Shown here piece by piece: positions 62,269 to 64,000 of a DNA stretch of 64,000 nt. Origin of the DNA: Paenibacillus dokdonensis (lineage in GTDB: Bacteria; Bacillota; Bacilli; Paenibacillales; Paenibacillaceae); NCBI RefSeq assembly GCF_004916975.1, contig NZ_STGQ01000001.1:1822993-1886992 (forward strand). The letters run 5' to 3'. Numbering within the stretch: position 1 is the stretch's first letter; each line of letters starts with the position of its first letter. A model generated the notes under the pieces. The model ran no database searches, was not told the DNA's origin, and saw only the letters and a program-made list of their open reading frames with translations. Position numbers and translations under genes: made by a program.

Positions 62269-64000
62269 ATGGGCAAGGTCAAAACATTCCTTATTACCGT
62301 ATTGTGTACGGTTATTATGTTCGGACAGTTTGCTTACACACCGTTGACGGCCCAAACGGTTTTTGCCGACAATGTGGTCCAATTGGAAGGAGAGGCTCTG
62401 CCTTCGGAGGGACAACCAGAACCGGAGATGCCGCCTGAAACGGAAGAATCGCCTGCCGCGAATATGCCCACGGAAGAAACGACAACGCCAAAGCCGGAGA
62501 CAAGCCCGGGAAATGATGAGTCAACTAGTGAAGAAGAAGCAGATCTCACAGCAACGTCGAATTTGGCGCTTAACAAGCCGGTAACGGCCAGTAGCTCACT
62601 TTCGCAGCATCCAGCAGCCAATTTGACAGACGGTCAGTTGGATCGGATGTGGTCGACAAGCGATACCGGTTGGCAGAGCAGCCCCCTTGCTGACGAGTGG
62701 GCCGTAGTTGATCTTGGTACCGTCCAGGAAATTAAGCGATGGACGGTTTACCATGGCGCATCAGGGACGTGGGCAACGAAAGATTTCCAATTGGAATACA
62801 GCACTGGTGACAAGGATGGTCCGTGGCAAACGGCGGATTCGGTTGTAAGCAACATGGATGCCGTTACCGAACGAATTTTAACGGATGCTGTTCAGGCCAG
62901 ATATGTTCGTCTTCATGTCACGAAGAAGACGGCCGAAGGGGTAGATTGGCCAGCTGTACGGATTAGCGAACTCGAGTTGTTCTCACAAGCGGCGGTGGTT
63001 CCCGTATTGACTGCCGTACCGGGCTCTGGGACCGTGCTAGCAGGCACGAAAGTGACCTTAAGCAGTTCACCCGGCACGTCTGTGATCTATTACACGACAG
63101 ATGATACGGATCCTGTGACTTCTGAGAGCAGGCATAAGTATTCCGGCCCGATTACCGTCGAATCCGACATGTTCATCAAGGCAGTAGCAATCGATGAACG
63201 CGAAGGGGGCATGAGTGAGGTCGAGAATTTCGTTTACCGGATACCCCAGGAGAATTTTTCACAATATCCGAACCTTGCACTTAAAGCTACAGCAACTATG
63301 TCTTCACCCGCGGGTTGGGGCAATGTTGCCGGCCGCGCCATCGACGGCATTAAGGGGACATATGCCCAGCCGGAGCAAAATGTACTGTGGGATTTAAACA
63401 TCGATCTGGGCAGCAGCCAACCTGTCAACTACGCCGTTCTTCGAAAAAATCCGGATCACGTCAATTATGTAACTCGGTTTACCATCGACGTTTCGGATGA
63501 TGCCGAGCATTGGACGACGGTTGCCGAGGAGACAGGGAATGACGACCTGAAGGATCAGGTGTACGGCTTCACACCAGTCAAAGCTCGGTACGTGAGACTT
63601 CATCAGCTGGAGAAGGTCGGTATTGCTGCGGCGATCTGGGAGTTCGAGCTGTACAACACCGCGGTTGTGCTGCCGGTAGAGGCCAGTGTGAAGCCGGGGC
63701 CAGCAATTGACGGGACTTCTGTCGAGCTGTTCGGCGGGCAGTCGGGTGCAACGATCTATTATACGACCGACGGCACTGATCCGATAACGTCGGAGACGAA
63801 GATCGCCTATAAGGAGCCCGTTATCCTGCATAGTGATGCGATTGGCAAGGTGATCAAGCTTCAGGCGTATGCGGCACTGGAAGGGAAAGAGAACAGCGAA
63901 GTGAAAGCTTTTGAATACCAGGTCATTCCACTGTCGGCAACGCCTCCTGCCGGAGACGTCGAACCGGGAACCGAAGTCGCATTGACCAGCAAAATACAAG
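62269..64000 (+). CDS. Large secreted discoidin/CHB_HEX protein, 3' end missing
   Basis: The frame is open from ATG 62269 (after AGGGAGGG) to the right edge, 577 codons. After the signal peptide (cut near VFA, residue 33) come an acidic Pro/Glu/Thr linker (residues 34-100), a discoidin F5/8 type C domain (LALNKPVTASSSL... RYVRLHV), a chitobiase-like beta module (VIYYTTDDTDPVTSES), a second discoidin domain (LALKATATMSSP... RYVRLHQ), a second beta module (TIYYTTDGTDPITSET), and the start of a third. These bind glycans; a glycosidase domain is expected beyond the window. Likely the enzyme for the uptake cluster's substrate. Confidence 0.85.
   Translation, partial: MGKVKTFLITVLCTVIMFGQFAYTPLTAQTVFADNVVQLEGEALPSEGQPEPEMPPETEESPAANMPTEETTTPKPETSPGNDESTSEEEADLTATSNLALNKPVTASSSLSQHPAANLTDGQLDRMWSTSDTGWQSSPLADEWAVVDLGTVQEIKRWTVYHGASGTWATKDFQLEYSTGDKDGPWQTADSVVSNMDAVTERILTDAVQARYVRLHVTKKTAEGVDWPAVRISELELFSQAAVVPVLTAVPGSGTVLAGTKVTLSSSPGTSVIYYTTDDTDPVTSESRHKYSGPITVESDMFIKAVAIDEREGGMSEVENFVYRIPQENFSQYPNLALKATATMSSPAGWGNVAGRAIDGIKGTYAQPEQNVLWDLNIDLGSSQPVNYAVLRKNPDHVNYVTRFTIDVSDDAEHWTTVAEETGNDDLKDQVYGFTPVKARYVRLHQLEKVGIAAAIWEFELYNTAVVLPVEASVKPGPAIDGTSVELFGGQSGATIYYTTDGTDPITSETKIAYKEPVILHSDAIGKVIKLQAYAALEGKENSEVKAFEYQVIPLSATPPAGDVEPGTEVALTSKIQ

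Noticed and set aside
1..64000. CRISPR arrays, prophage, insertion sequences, tRNA or rRNA genes
   Set aside because: No regular direct repeats, integrase, transposase or recognisable RNA gene structures were found by reading both strands.

Overview
The window looks like chromosomal DNA from a spore-forming Bacillota, most likely Paenibacillus or a close relative. Shine-Dalgarno sites are strong (AGGAGG, GGGAGG), GTG and TTG starts are common, and many products match Bacillus subtilis families: LmrA/LmrB, PxpBCA, KimA, KhtTU, CysJI, CsoR/CopA, GlpP, AdaA/AdaB. Several families (Gfo/Idh plus sugar isomerase, LplB-type ABC permeases, SLH-like and discoidin secreted proteins) are typical of Paenibacillus. 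I saw no rRNA, tRNA, CRISPR array, transposase or phage gene.

Layout. 1-5400: end of a WYL regulator, a DHA2 exporter, an AT-rich MarR unit with a perfect 24-bp palindromic operator, a DUF318/ArsP-type permease, and an L,D-transpeptidase. 5500-12000: a YitT protein, the pxpBCA-pcp operon for pyroglutamate release and hydrolysis, and an lmrAB-like drug efflux operon with a recognisable LmrA/QdoR box. 12100-14000: the potassium importer kimA, broken by an early in-frame TGA. 14000-20200: a sugar locus with two AraC regulators, one sugar isomerase and three Gfo/Idh dehydrogenases. 20300-27500: a GNAT enzyme, an MFS transporter, a secreted Cu/Zn superoxide dismutase, assimilatory sulfite reductase cysJI, and an orphan membrane protein. 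27600-33400: K+/H+ antiporter khtTU, a second YitT protein, a frameshifted vanW, and a Gfo/Idh (frameshifted) plus isomerase pair. 33400-38200: csoR, a methyltransferase, copA, and a small sulfite/nitrite-reductase-like protein.

38200-46200: an acyl-CoA-dehydrogenase-like enzyme, then a glycerol-3-phosphate/glycerophosphodiester block made of a metallophosphoesterase, the antiterminator glpP, ugpB, a HAD phosphatase, ugpC, ugpA and ugpE. A conditional terminator lies between glpP and ugpB. Both ugpB and ugpC carry an in-frame TAG. 46200-53400: an EamA transporter, an OmpR/histidine-kinase pair, a PAP2 phosphatase, a phosphoesterase lipoprotein, a broken unknown gene, an isochorismatase-family hydrolase and a DinB protein. 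53500-57700: a compact DNA alkylation repair island (adaA, adaB, a 2OG-Fe(II) oxygenase, an SPL-type radical SAM protein, a 3-methyladenine glycosylase, an AlkD-like protein). 57700-64000: an SLH-like secreted protein, then a glycan uptake cluster (two LplB/YtcP-type permeases, a binding lipoprotein) and the start of a large secreted discoidin/CHB_HEX protein running off the end.

The most striking global feature is that six otherwise well-conserved genes are interrupted by single lesions (three or four nonsense codons and two one-base homopolymer indels). This points either to sequence error or to real decay or readthrough. No single undescribed system stands out with certainty. The best leads are the amber-interrupted, GlpP-attenuated ugp operon, the radical-SAM-containing alkylation repair island, and the copA-linked sulfite-reductase-like half protein.
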